Source of the DNA: Myxococcales bacterium
GTDB lineage: Bacteria; Myxococcota_A; UBA9160; JALSIO01
NCBI GenBank assembly: GCA_026989995.1
Contig: JALSIO010000135.1
Location: 1 to 5,240, forward strand
Direction: 5' to 3'
Length of the DNA stretch: 5,240 nucleotides
The notes under the pieces are model-generated. The model did not search any database, had not been told where the DNA came from, and saw only the letters and a list, made by a program, of their open reading frames with translations. Positions 1-5,093 of this stretch are shown piece after piece. The translations under genes and the position numbers were made by a program. Each line of letters begins with the position of its first letter. Positions within the stretch are counted from its first letter, which is position 1.

Positions 1-530
1 ACGGCGCCGGGCACGTGGCGGAGCGGGAGCCGGGCGCCCGCCCGGGCGAGGACGAGGCATCCGGCGAGGTCGTAGAGCGCGGTGGGATGCCGAAGCCGCC
101 CCGAGGCCACCGCGAGGCCGAGGGCCCGCAAGGCCGGAAGGGCCGGATGGCCCCGCTCGAGGGAGAAGCCGAGCGGGAGGCCGGCGCAGCAGCCGGCCGC
201 GAGGCAACCCAGGCGGGCGACGGCGAGTGCGGCCGGGAGCGCACCGAGGGCAGCGCCCACGAAAGCGCCCCGGTCCCGGGTCCGCGGGGCGAGCACCAGC
301 GGCCCGGCCACCACGAACAGCGCACAGAAGCCCGACTCGAGGTCGAGCAGAAGGGCCGGATTCGCTGCCACTGCCGTCGGGTGCAGGAGGGCGAAGCCGA
401 GGTGGGCCAGCGCGCCGCCGGCGGCGAAGCCGAGGAGCGCCCGCAGGGGCCGTGGGCGCGGGCCCGCCCGCTCGAGATAGCCGTGGAACGCCACGGGGAG
501 GGCCGCGGCAAGCGCCAGTTCGCGGAGCAC
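1..530 (-). CDS. Lgt-family (prolipoprotein diacylglyceryl transferase-like) membrane protein, C-terminus cut by window edge
   Basis: My own minus-strand translation gives 176 residues without a stop, running off the left edge. The protein is hydrophobic and polytopic. Two stretches match Lgt signatures: ARLGCLAAGCCAGLP (residues 105-119) resembles the Lgt box R-L-G-C/N-F-x-x-G, and HPTALYD (148-154) resembles the late Lgt motif H/Y-P-T/S-Q-L-Y-E. Known Lgt enzymes move diacylglycerol from phosphatidylglycerol to the lipobox cysteine of prolipoproteins in the inner membrane. Arg106 would correspond to the conserved Arg of the Lgt box. The H-G-G-L motif that normally precedes that box is not visible; its place is taken by ESGFCALFVVAG (65-76). 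This is therefore probably a divergent paralogue rather than the housekeeping lgt, and its activity is uncertain. The GTG start was chosen because GGAGGAGGT lies just upstream. The gene diverges from the CPBP gene at 882. Confidence 0.75.
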   Translation of the reverse strand, partial: MLRELALAAALPVAFHGYLERAGPRPRPLRALLGFAAGGALAHLGFALLHPTAVAANPALLLDLESGFCALFVVAGPLVLAPRTRDRGAFVGAALGALPAALAVARLGCLAAGCCAGLPLGFSLERGHPALPALRALGLAVASGRLRHPTALYDLAGCLVLARAGARLPLRHVPGA

Positions 531-535
531 GAGGG

Positions 536-544
536 ACCTCCTCC
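536..544 (-). promoter_or_regulatory. Strong Shine-Dalgarno for the Lgt-like gene
   Basis: The minus strand reads GGAGGAGGT followed by CCCTC and then GTG. The near-perfect anti-16S match, five bases before the codon, fixes a non-ATG start at 530. It is the strongest ribosome site in the window. Confidence 0.8.
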
Positions 545-617
545 CCGGCCGGAACGCACGGCGGAGCGCGGCCAGGGCGGGCCGGGCACGCCGTGTGCCG
601 CGGGACCGGGGGCGGGC

Positions 618-638
618 GCCTCGGCCGCGGCGGTCGCC
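618..638 (+). repeat. 21-nt direct repeat, copy 1 (second copy at 3962-3982)
   Basis: Twenty-one bases beginning GCCTCGGCC and ending GGCGGTCGCC match 3962-3982 exactly and in the same orientation; the flanking bases differ. The copy lies 88 bp upstream of the Lgt-like start and 243 bp upstream of the CPBP start. It is GC-only apart from two T residues, so low complexity raises the odds of coincidence, but both copies fall in divergent intergenic DNA. Confidence 0.55.
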
Positions 639-881
639 GGTGCGACCCCCTGCGCCGTCCGGCTCCGCGCGCCGGCCGCGGCTTCACCGAAGCAAGGGGC
701 GTGCCGCCCGGAAACGGACGCCTCCGGGCCGGTGGGGCCCGCTGCAGCGGCGGCACCGCGAGAGCCGGCCGTCCCGTGAAGGTGCGTCGTCCCGCCGCCT
801 GCGAACAGCCGGCCGCGGCGGGCCTCCCGGGCGCACCGGGTGCGGCCCGGGCGGGCACCGCCCTTGCACCGCCACCGGACC

Positions 882-2651
882 ATGTCGACGCGGACGGCGG
901 TGCTGCTCGTCTCGGTGAACGCGCTTCTCGCCGCGGCGCCCCTCCTCGCACCCTGCCTCGGGCGCGACGGCGCCGCGCTCGCGGCGGCCCTGCTCGGCCT
1001 CGGCGGGGCCGCCGCCCTCCGCCCGCGCCGGGGGGCCACCCGCGGCCCCGGCACGCGGATCGACGGGGGTGCCGGGAGATGGGGCGGCCGCCTGCGACGC
1101 GCCGCCCGCTATCTCGGTGGCGGCCTGCTCGCGGGCATGGCGGTCGGCCCGGCGCTCGCCGCCCTCGCCCACGGAGCGGCCGGGCTCCTCCCGAACGCCG
1201 GCCCGGCGACGCCAGCGATCCGCGCGGAACCGGCCGGGATGGCGGGCCTCGCGCTGGCGCTCGTCGTGGGCCCCCTGCTCGAGGAGATCCTCTACCGGCA
1301 GCGGGTGCTGCCCGAGCTCAGCGAGCGCCTGGGCTGGCCCCTCGGCGCGGCGGCCACCACGGGGCTCTTCGCCGCCTCCCATCCGGAGCCGCACCTGGGC
1401 ATCGGCGCGGCGCTACTCGGGGCGGGCCTCGCCGCCCTGTGGCGTCACCGCCCCATCCTGCCGCTCGCGTGGGGTGTGCACGCGGGCGTGAACCTCGAAG
1501 CCGCGGCCCTCGCCGGGTCGCTGCCGGCCCCGGGCGCGGTGCTCTCGGGAGTGGCCGTGGTCGCGATGGCGCTCGCCTGCGTCGCCCGCAGGCATGGCCC
1601 CGCCACCGGCCCCGGGCCCGCGCGGCTCGTGCGCCCCGCCGCGGCGCTCCTCTCGCTCGGCGCCGTCCTCGCCGCACGCCTCCTCGGCGAGGATGGCTCG
1701 GGCGACGCCCTCCTCCTGGGAGCGGTCCTCGCCCTCGGCTACGGCCACCTCCTCGCCGCGGCCCGGCTGCCGCGCCCCACCGAGGCGGCGCGATGGCTCC
1801 GGCTCGGGGTCTGGCTCCCGCCTTCGCTTCTCGTCTACGCGGCGGTGCTGGGGCGTTGGCCCGCGCTCTCCGCGGGGCTCGTGGCGCTCTCCGTGTGGCA
1901 TGCGGCCGAGAACGACGCCGCCCTCGCGCGCTCCGGCGGCCGGGGCGGCCTGCGGCTCCCGTGGCTCCCGCCCGGCCCGGCCCGGCTGTGCGCGGCCTCC
2001 GCCGCGTGGACCGGCGCCGCACTCGCCGCAGCCGCTGCCGCTGCGTTGGATTCCGGCTGGTGGGCCGCGCCCGGCCTGCCGGCCTGGCTTCCGTTCGCCC
2101 TCGCAGCCCCGGGAGCCCTCTTCGCCCTCGGCGCGCTGCTACGCGAGCCCGAGCGACCGCGGGTGGCGGCCGCGCTCCTGCTCGCCGCCGTCGCGGCGCC
2201 GGTCGCGGGGCTTCACCTCTCGCCGGTGGAGGTCTTCGCGGCGCCCGCGCTTCACCACCTGCTGAGCTTCCTGCTGCTCGCGGGCGCGCGGCTGCGGTCT
2301 GCCGAGACCGCCCCTGCCGAGCGGCGCGCCCTCGCCTGGCGGCTCGGCGCCACCCACGCCGTCCCGCTCGTCGCCGGCGGAGCCCTCCTCCTCGGTGCTC
2401 CCGGCGCGGGATCGAGGGGCGCGGAGCTCATGCTCTCACCCGGCCTCTACCTGTTCTGGTCCACCCTCCACGTGGCGCAGACGTGGTGGAGCCGGAGGCC
2501 GCACACCGCACGGCACGCCCCGCGCGGGGGCGCAGCCGGCCGCGCCGCCCCCGATCCCGGGGGCGGCCGCCGAGCCGCGGGTGCGCGGCGCCCCGGCGCG
2601 CCGCGTCGGACTCAGACCACCGGCGGGGTGAGCGTCTGCGGGAGCTGGTAG
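882..2651 (+). CDS. CPBP-family intramembrane metalloprotease fused to an unrecognised polytopic membrane domain
   Basis: The protein has 589 residues and roughly 15-18 hydrophobic helices. Residues 119-210 carry the three CPBP (Abi/CAAX protease, Pfam Abi family) motifs: EEILYR (134-139, E-E-x-x-x-R), FAASH (163-167, F-x-x-x-H) and HAGVN (200-204, H-x-x-x-N). In the family these residues hold the metal inside the membrane, and members process prenylated proteins or peptides or act in bacteriocin immunity. Typical members are about 200-300 residues, so residues 240-540 are extra. That part has more helices with His-bearing segments: YGHLL (287-291), VWHAAENDAAL (338-348), LHHLLSF (457-463) and STLHVAQTWW (527-536). 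I do not recognise this domain. The tail after 540 is Arg/Gly/Ala/Pro-rich and probably cytoplasmic. I chose the ATG at 882 because the first helix follows at once. An in-frame GTG at 840 would add 14 Arg/Pro-rich residues, and neither start has a clear ribosome site. The last 40 bp overlap the convergent amidohydrolase gene. Confidence 0.85.
   Translation: MSTRTAVLLVSVNALLAAAPLLAPCLGRDGAALAAALLGLGGAAALRPRRGATRGPGTRIDGGAGRWGGRLRRAARYLGGGLLAGMAVGPALAALAHGAAGLLPNAGPATPAIRAEPAGMAGLALALVVGPLLEEILYRQRVLPELSERLGWPLGAAATTGLFAASHPEPHLGIGAALLGAGLAALWRHRPILPLAWGVHAGVNLEAAALAGSLPAPGAVLSGVAVVAMALACVARRHGPATGPGPARLVRPAAALLSLGAVLAARLLGEDGSGDALLLGAVLALGYGHLLAAARLPRPTEAARWLRLGVWLPPSLLVYAAVLGRWPALSAGLVALSVWHAAENDAALARSGGRGGLRLPWLPPGPARLCAASAAWTGAALAAAAAAALDSGWWAAPGLPAWLPFALAAPGALFALGALLREPERPRVAAALLLAAVAAPVAGLHLSPVEVFAAPALHHLLSFLLLAGARLRSAETAPAERRALAWRLGATHAVPLVAGGALLLGAPGAGSRGAELMLSPGLYLFWSTLHVAQTWWSRRPHTARHAPRGGAAGRAAPDPGGGRRAAGARRPGAPRRTQTTGGVSVCGSW
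2584..2605 (-). terminator. Possible hairpin terminator for the amidohydrolase gene
   Basis: A perfect 7-bp inverted repeat, CGCGGCG / CGCCGCG, with an 8-base loop begins 6 bases downstream of the amidohydrolase stop on the minus strand. There is no T-run, so it is not a classic intrinsic terminator, but GC-rich bacteria often lack one. It lies inside the CPBP reading frame, so it could form in that transcript too. Confidence 0.35.
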
Positions 2652-3754
2652 AGATCCACCATGTTGCCCGCGAGAATCCAGTAGCGCTCGTTGGCGGGCA
2701 CCGTCTCCAGCATCTCGCCGGCGATCTTGCGGCTGTAGGGCCAGTCGCAGCCGTGGTGCGGGTAGTCCGTGGACCAGGCCATGTTGCGCACGCCGATCTC
2801 GTGCCGGTTGCGGATGCCGTGGCGGTCCTGGATGAAGGTGCAGCAGAAATTCTCGTGGAAGTACTCGCTGGGCAGCCGCTTGATGTTCACCCCGGTGTGG
2901 GCGCGGTTCCGCCAGTAGAAGTTGTCCACCTGCTCGAGGGCCGTGGGGATCCAACCGATATCCGTCTCCACGCCGATGATCTTGAGCTTGGGGTAGCGGT
3001 CGAAGAGGCCGCTCACGATCAGCTCGAACATGATGGACGGGAAGGCGAGCATGCCGCCGAGCGCCATGCTGGCGATGGCTGCGGGACCCTCGATCTTCCC
3101 CCTCGGATTGCGCTTGCGCTGGATGTTGATGTGGATCGAGACGGGCATCTCGAAGTCCTGGGCCGCGGCGAAGAAGCGGTCGTCGTCGGGGGTGAGGTCG
3201 TCCTCCCCGGACGGCCAGGTGGAGATGATCACCCCGCGGGCCCCCTTCTCGCGGCATCGCTTCATCTCGGCGATCATCTCGTCCACCCCGAGGTTGGGCA
3301 TCTGCGCCAGGAAGAAGAGCCGCTCGGGGTCGTTGGCGCAGAACTCGTCGTTCATGAAGTCGTTGTAGGCCTGCACGCCGGCGCGGTGGAAGTCCCGGTC
3401 GGGGTTGCCCATGAAGTAGAACATGGTGCGCTGGCTCGGGTAGATGAACTCGGCATCCACACCGTCGATGTCCATGTCCTCGAGGCGCGCCTTGCCGTCC
3501 CAGCAGCCCTTGCGGACGGTCTCGTAGGTGTACCCCTTCCACTTGATGTCCTCGTATCGCATGCCGGGGGTCGCGACGAGGCCGATGTACATGAGCGGCG
3601 CGCCCTCTCCGAGCTGCCAGGCATCGCCGCCCTCCTCGTCCTTCACGAGCCGGGGCGCCCGGTCCTGGAACTTCTTCGGAAGCCACCGCTCCCAGATGTG
3701 GGGCGGCTCGACGACATGGCAGTCGGCATCGATGAGGCGGTATTCGCGGGGCAT
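2612..3754 (-). CDS. Amidohydrolase_2-family (COG2159-type) metal-dependent TIM-barrel hydrolase
   Basis: The protein has 380 residues, a usual length for this family of soluble, predicted cytosolic hydrolases and decarboxylases related to ACMSD. The first strand, LIDADCHVVEPP (7-18), carries the metal-binding segment; the usual H-x-H is D11-C-H13 here, a variant common in this subgroup. LEDMDIDGVDAEFIYPS (91-107) is a typical early-barrel segment. The central metal-ligand His is likely H208 in SIHIN. ETDIGWIP (263-270) matches the E-x-D/G-x-G-W-I-P signature. STDYPHH (328-334) holds the catalytic or metal Asp330 and His333. The ATG at 3754 has GAGGAG five bases upstream and is followed directly by the first strand. 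An in-frame start at 3925 would add 57 residues read through the promoter region and is rejected. The gene diverges from the SDR and converges on the CPBP gene, overlapping it by 40 bp. The substrate is unknown; relatives act on cyclic or aromatic acids and amides. Confidence 0.92.
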   Translation of the reverse strand: MPREYRLIDADCHVVEPPHIWERWLPKKFQDRAPRLVKDEEGGDAWQLGEGAPLMYIGLVATPGMRYEDIKWKGYTYETVRKGCWDGKARLEDMDIDGVDAEFIYPSQRTMFYFMGNPDRDFHRAGVQAYNDFMNDEFCANDPERLFFLAQMPNLGVDEMIAEMKRCREKGARGVIISTWPSGEDDLTPDDDRFFAAAQDFEMPVSIHINIQRKRNPRGKIEGPAAIASMALGGMLAFPSIMFELIVSGLFDRYPKLKIIGVETDIGWIPTALEQVDNFYWRNRAHTGVNIKRLPSEYFHENFCCTFIQDRHGIRNRHEIGVRNMAWSTDYPHHGCDWPYSRKIAGEMLETVPANERYWILAGNMVDLYQLPQTLTPPVV

Positions 3755-3759
3755 GGGGA

Positions 3760-3765
3760 CTCCTC
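3760..3765 (-). promoter_or_regulatory. Shine-Dalgarno deciding the amidohydrolase start
   Basis: The minus strand reads GAGGAG-TCCCC-ATG, a good match at 5-base spacing. It supports the start at 3754 over the longer in-frame option at 3925. Confidence 0.75.
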
Positions 3766-3771
3766 GCAGGC

Positions 3772-3789
3772 GCCGATCCCGGGATCGGC
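3772..3789. promoter_or_regulatory. Perfect 18-bp palindrome upstream of the amidohydrolase; candidate operator
   Basis: GCCGATCCCGGGATCGGC is fully self-complementary with no central spacer. It sits 6 bp upstream of the amidohydrolase Shine-Dalgarno and 18 bp before its ATG. Perfect dyads of this length are typical targets of dimeric repressors such as TetR, GntR or MarR types. No regulator gene is present in the window to pair with it. In RNA the site could fold into a tight hairpin beside the ribosome site. Confidence 0.45.
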
Positions 3790-3903
3790 CCGGAACGGGC
3801 TGGCCCGCTCCCACCCGGAAGCGGCTCCGCCCGTCGGCAGAAGCCTCGTCCGCGCCGGACCATCCCGCAACGGGGACCGCGCCGGGCGGCAGACGAGAAA
3901 CAG

Positions 3904-3916
3904 GGCACTTTGTGCC
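3904..3916. promoter_or_regulatory. Short dyad GGCAC-ttt-GTGCC at the predicted transcription start
   Basis: A perfect 5-bp inverted repeat with a 3-base centre, extendable by a G.T and an A-T pair. It lies immediately downstream of the predicted amidohydrolase start site, so it could be an operator or a 5'-end hairpin in that transcript. Confidence 0.35.
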
Positions 3917-3918
3917 TT

Positions 3919-3935
3919 TTGTCATATTATGTCAT
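3919..3935 (+). promoter_or_regulatory. Tandem TGTCAT direct repeats overlapping the amidohydrolase -10; candidate regulator site
   Basis: TTGTCAT-att-ATGTCAT places two 7-mers 10 bp apart, one helical turn. Each matches 6 of 7 bases of the E. coli Pho-box half-site CTGTCAT, but the classic PhoB site repeats at 11 bp, so that identity is uncertain. Overlap with the -10 suggests repression of the minus-strand promoter, or activation of the SDR on the plus strand. Confidence 0.4.
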
Positions 3936-3954
3936 CTTCAAGCCCCGGACACAA
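3926..3954 (-). promoter_or_regulatory. Sigma70-like promoter for the amidohydrolase
   Basis: On the minus strand the -10 is CATAAT (5 of 6; 3931-3926) and the -35 is TTGTGT (3 of 6; 3954-3949), with exactly 17 bases between. It lies in the only A/T-rich stretch of the window. Transcription would start near 3919, giving a leader of about 165 nt that carries the short dyad and the 18-bp palindrome. The -10 is convincing and the -35 weak. Confidence 0.45.
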
Positions 3955-3961
3955 GCCGCCG

Positions 3962-3982
3962 GCCTCGGCCGCGGCGGTCGCC
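3962..3982 (+). repeat. 21-nt direct repeat, copy 2 (first copy at 618-638)
   Basis: Exact match to 618-638 in the same orientation. This copy ends 7 bp upstream (minus-strand sense) of the predicted amidohydrolase -35, and 187 bp separate it from the SDR start. Confidence 0.55.
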
Positions 3983-4091
3983 CCGGGGCTTGCCGCCCTT
4001 CCGGGACGCGGGCAGCATCCCGCCGCCGGGGAGAGCCGCGGCAAGCTTCCCGGCAGGTCTGCCCACCCGACGCGCGCCGGAGCCCGAGCGC

Positions 4092-4115
4092 GGCGCGCAG
4101 GGGGTGCCGCGCGCC
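4092..4115 (+). promoter_or_regulatory. Stable hairpin in the SDR leader
   Basis: GGCGCGC (4092-4098) and GCGCGCC (4109-4115) are perfect inverted arms around a 10-base loop, 54 bp upstream of the SDR start codon. It would fold if transcription starts further upstream. Whether it regulates anything cannot be told; such arms also arise by chance in GC-rich DNA. Confidence 0.25.
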
Positions 4116-4155
4116 CTCCGGCCGCGGGGGCGGTCCGAGGGGGGCTCGCGGCGGC

Positions 4156-4165
4156 GGGGAGGGAG
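4156..4165 (+). promoter_or_regulatory. Purine-rich Shine-Dalgarno deciding the SDR start
   Basis: GGGGAGGGAG lies 4 bases before the ATG at 4170 (7 bases if GGGGAGG is the paired core). It supports this start over longer in-frame options reaching back to 3528 through the control region. Confidence 0.65.
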
Positions 4166-4169
4166 CTCG

Positions 4170-5012
4170 ATGGATCCGGCGGGGCGCGGTTCGGGAGGCC
4201 ATGGGGAGCAGACGCTCGCCGGCCGCCGGCTCCTGGTCGTCGGCGCCTCGTCGGGGATCGGCGAGGCCTTTTCCCGGGCCGCCGCGCGACGCGGGGCCCG
4301 CCTGCTGCTCGGCGCCCGGCGTGCGGACCGGCTCGAGGCCCTGGCCGGCGAGCTCGGCGCCCTCACCCGCGTGGCCGACGTCCGCCGGGAGGCGGACTGC
4401 GGAGCGCTCGTCGAGGCGGCCCGAACCGGCCTCGGCGGCCTCGACGCCCTGCTCTACGCCACCGGCATCACCCCGCTCCTGCCCCTCGCGCGGACCGGAG
4501 CGGCCGGGTGGCAGGAGGTGATCGAGACCAACACCGTGGGTGCCTGCCTCGTGGCCCGCGCAGCCCTCGACGTCCTCGAGCCGGGCGGGCTCGTGGCCTT
4601 CCTCTCCTCCGACTCCGTCGGTCGCCCACGCCACGGGCTCGTGCCCTACAGCGCGAGCAAGGCCGCCCTCGACGAGGCGATCCTCGGCTTCCGGCGGGAG
4701 CACCCGGGGCACCGCTTCATGCGGATCACGGTGGGGCCCACCATCGGAACCGAGATCGCGAGCTCGTACGATTCGGAGCTCGCGGCCGAGCTGTTCGGCG
4801 CCTGGCTCGCCGAGGGCTTCATGACCGAGCGGATGATGGACGTGGCCGAGCTGGGCGAACTGCTCGCCGACGTGGTCGCCACCGTGCTCGCGCACCCGGG
4901 CATCTCGGTCTCGGACCTGACCGTGCAGCCTCCCGGGGGCCGGCTCTCCGCCGCCAACCGGAGCGCCGACGACTTCGTGCAGGGACTTCCCCCGAACCGC
5001 GGCGGGAGCTGA
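4170..5012 (+). CDS. Short-chain dehydrogenase/reductase (SDR), classical type, probably NADP(H)-dependent
   Basis: A 280-residue cytosolic oxidoreductase with one Rossmann-fold domain, close to the usual 250-residue SDR length plus a short 18-residue leader. The cofactor loop is GASSGIG (25-31), with Val24 where most family members have Thr. The basic GARR (48-51) after the second strand favours NADPH over NADH. Asp70-Val71 is the adenine-contacting pair. YATG (96-99) replaces the usual NNAG. The active site is complete: Asn121, Ser147 (in FLSSDS), Tyr160 and Lys164 (Y-S-A-S-K). VGPT (188-191) with Thr194 is the usual P-G-x-x-x-T region after the active site. In the family these residues carry hydride transfer between a hydroxyl and a carbonyl; the substrate is unknown. 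The gene diverges from the amidohydrolase, whose product might be related in pathway, and converges on a CoA-transferase gene. Confidence 0.93.
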   Translation: MDPAGRGSGGHGEQTLAGRRLLVVGASSGIGEAFSRAAARRGARLLLGARRADRLEALAGELGALTRVADVRREADCGALVEAARTGLGGLDALLYATGITPLLPLARTGAAGWQEVIETNTVGACLVARAALDVLEPGGLVAFLSSDSVGRPRHGLVPYSASKAALDEAILGFRREHPGHRFMRITVGPTIGTEIASSYDSELAAELFGAWLAEGFMTERMMDVAELGELLADVVATVLAHPGISVSDLTVQPPGGRLSAANRSADDFVQGLPPNRGGS

Positions 5013-5027
5013 ACGCCGGGGCCCCCG

Positions 5028-5050
5028 ATCCGCGGCCACCTGGCGCGGAT
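5028..5050. terminator. Hairpin between convergent SDR and CoA-transferase genes; possible bidirectional terminator
   Basis: ATCCGCG (5028-5034) and CGCGGAT (5044-5050) are perfect 7-bp arms around a 9-base loop that can add two inner pairs. It starts 16 bp after the SDR stop and lies 44 bp beyond the CoA-transferase stop on the other strand. There is no T-tract on either side, so only position and symmetry support the call. Confidence 0.4.
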
Positions 5051-5093
5051 GCCGACCGCGCGGCGAACGAGCACGGGCCTCGGGGACTCCCGC

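Larger units (their letters stand above)
531..881. other. Divergent intergenic region between Lgt-like and CPBP genes; no gene seen
   Basis: About 350 bp of extremely GC-rich DNA between two outward-facing genes. Open frames crossing it have Arg/Pro/Gly-rich translations with no recognisable domain, so I read it as non-coding. It should hold promoters for both genes, but no convincing -35/-10 pair is visible; GC-rich genomes often have weakly conserved ones. It does contain the ribosome site at 536-544, one copy of a 21-nt repeat at 618-638, and a small perfect hairpin, GCTTC-acc-GAAGC, at 681-693. The hairpin has no T-tract, so it is not a convincing terminator. Confidence 0.6.
3755..4169. 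other. Divergent control region between amidohydrolase and SDR genes; no gene seen
   Basis: About 415 bp between two outward-facing genes. Frames crossing it have no domain-like translation, and the one joined to the SDR frame is Arg/Pro-rich. An island at roughly 3900-3940 is far richer in A/T than anything else in the window and looks like promoter DNA. Also here are a perfect 18-bp palindrome (3772-3789), a GCCCG-gaa-CGGGC inverted repeat (3788-3800), the second 21-nt repeat copy (3962-3982) and a stable hairpin in the SDR leader (4092-4115). No clear plus-strand promoter for the SDR is visible; TATTAT at 3925-3930 could be a -10 but lacks a good -35. Confidence 0.7.

Noticed and set aside
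389..436. Repeated GGCGAAGCCGAGG units
   Set aside because: They encode the recurring L-G-F-A in two helices of the Lgt-like protein with the same preferred codons, so they reflect protein sequence and codon bias rather than a DNA element.
15..779. Long plus-strand open frame covering the left edge
   Set aside because: It is antisense to the Lgt-like gene and its Glu/Gly/Arg-rich translation has no domain. The minus strand has clear Lgt motifs and a strong ribosome site.
684..1394. Minus-strand open frame of 236 codons
   Set aside because: Arg/Gly-rich translation antisense to the CPBP gene, including its EExxxR region; long antisense frames are expected where stop codons are rare.
1318..2022. 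Minus-strand open frames under the CPBP gene
   Set aside because: Translation is mostly Arg/Pro/Gly/Ala repeats with no family signature; shadow of the plus-strand gene.
2436..3908. 490-codon minus-strand frame overlapping the amidohydrolase
   Set aside because: It is longer than the real gene but has no recognisable domain; the neighbouring frame has all the amidohydrolase motifs and a ribosome site.
3755..3925. 57-residue N-terminal extension of the amidohydrolase
   Set aside because: It would be translated through the 18-bp palindrome and part of the AT-rich island, and the family normally starts at the I-D-A-D-C-H strand just after the ATG at 3754.
3528..4169. Long N-terminal extension of the SDR frame
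   Set aside because: It runs antisense through the amidohydrolase start and the control region with Arg/Pro-rich translation; the ribosome site before 4170 and normal SDR length support the short form.
3927..5039. 370-codon minus-strand frame opposite the SDR
   Set aside because: No domain pattern; the plus strand has a full SDR active site.
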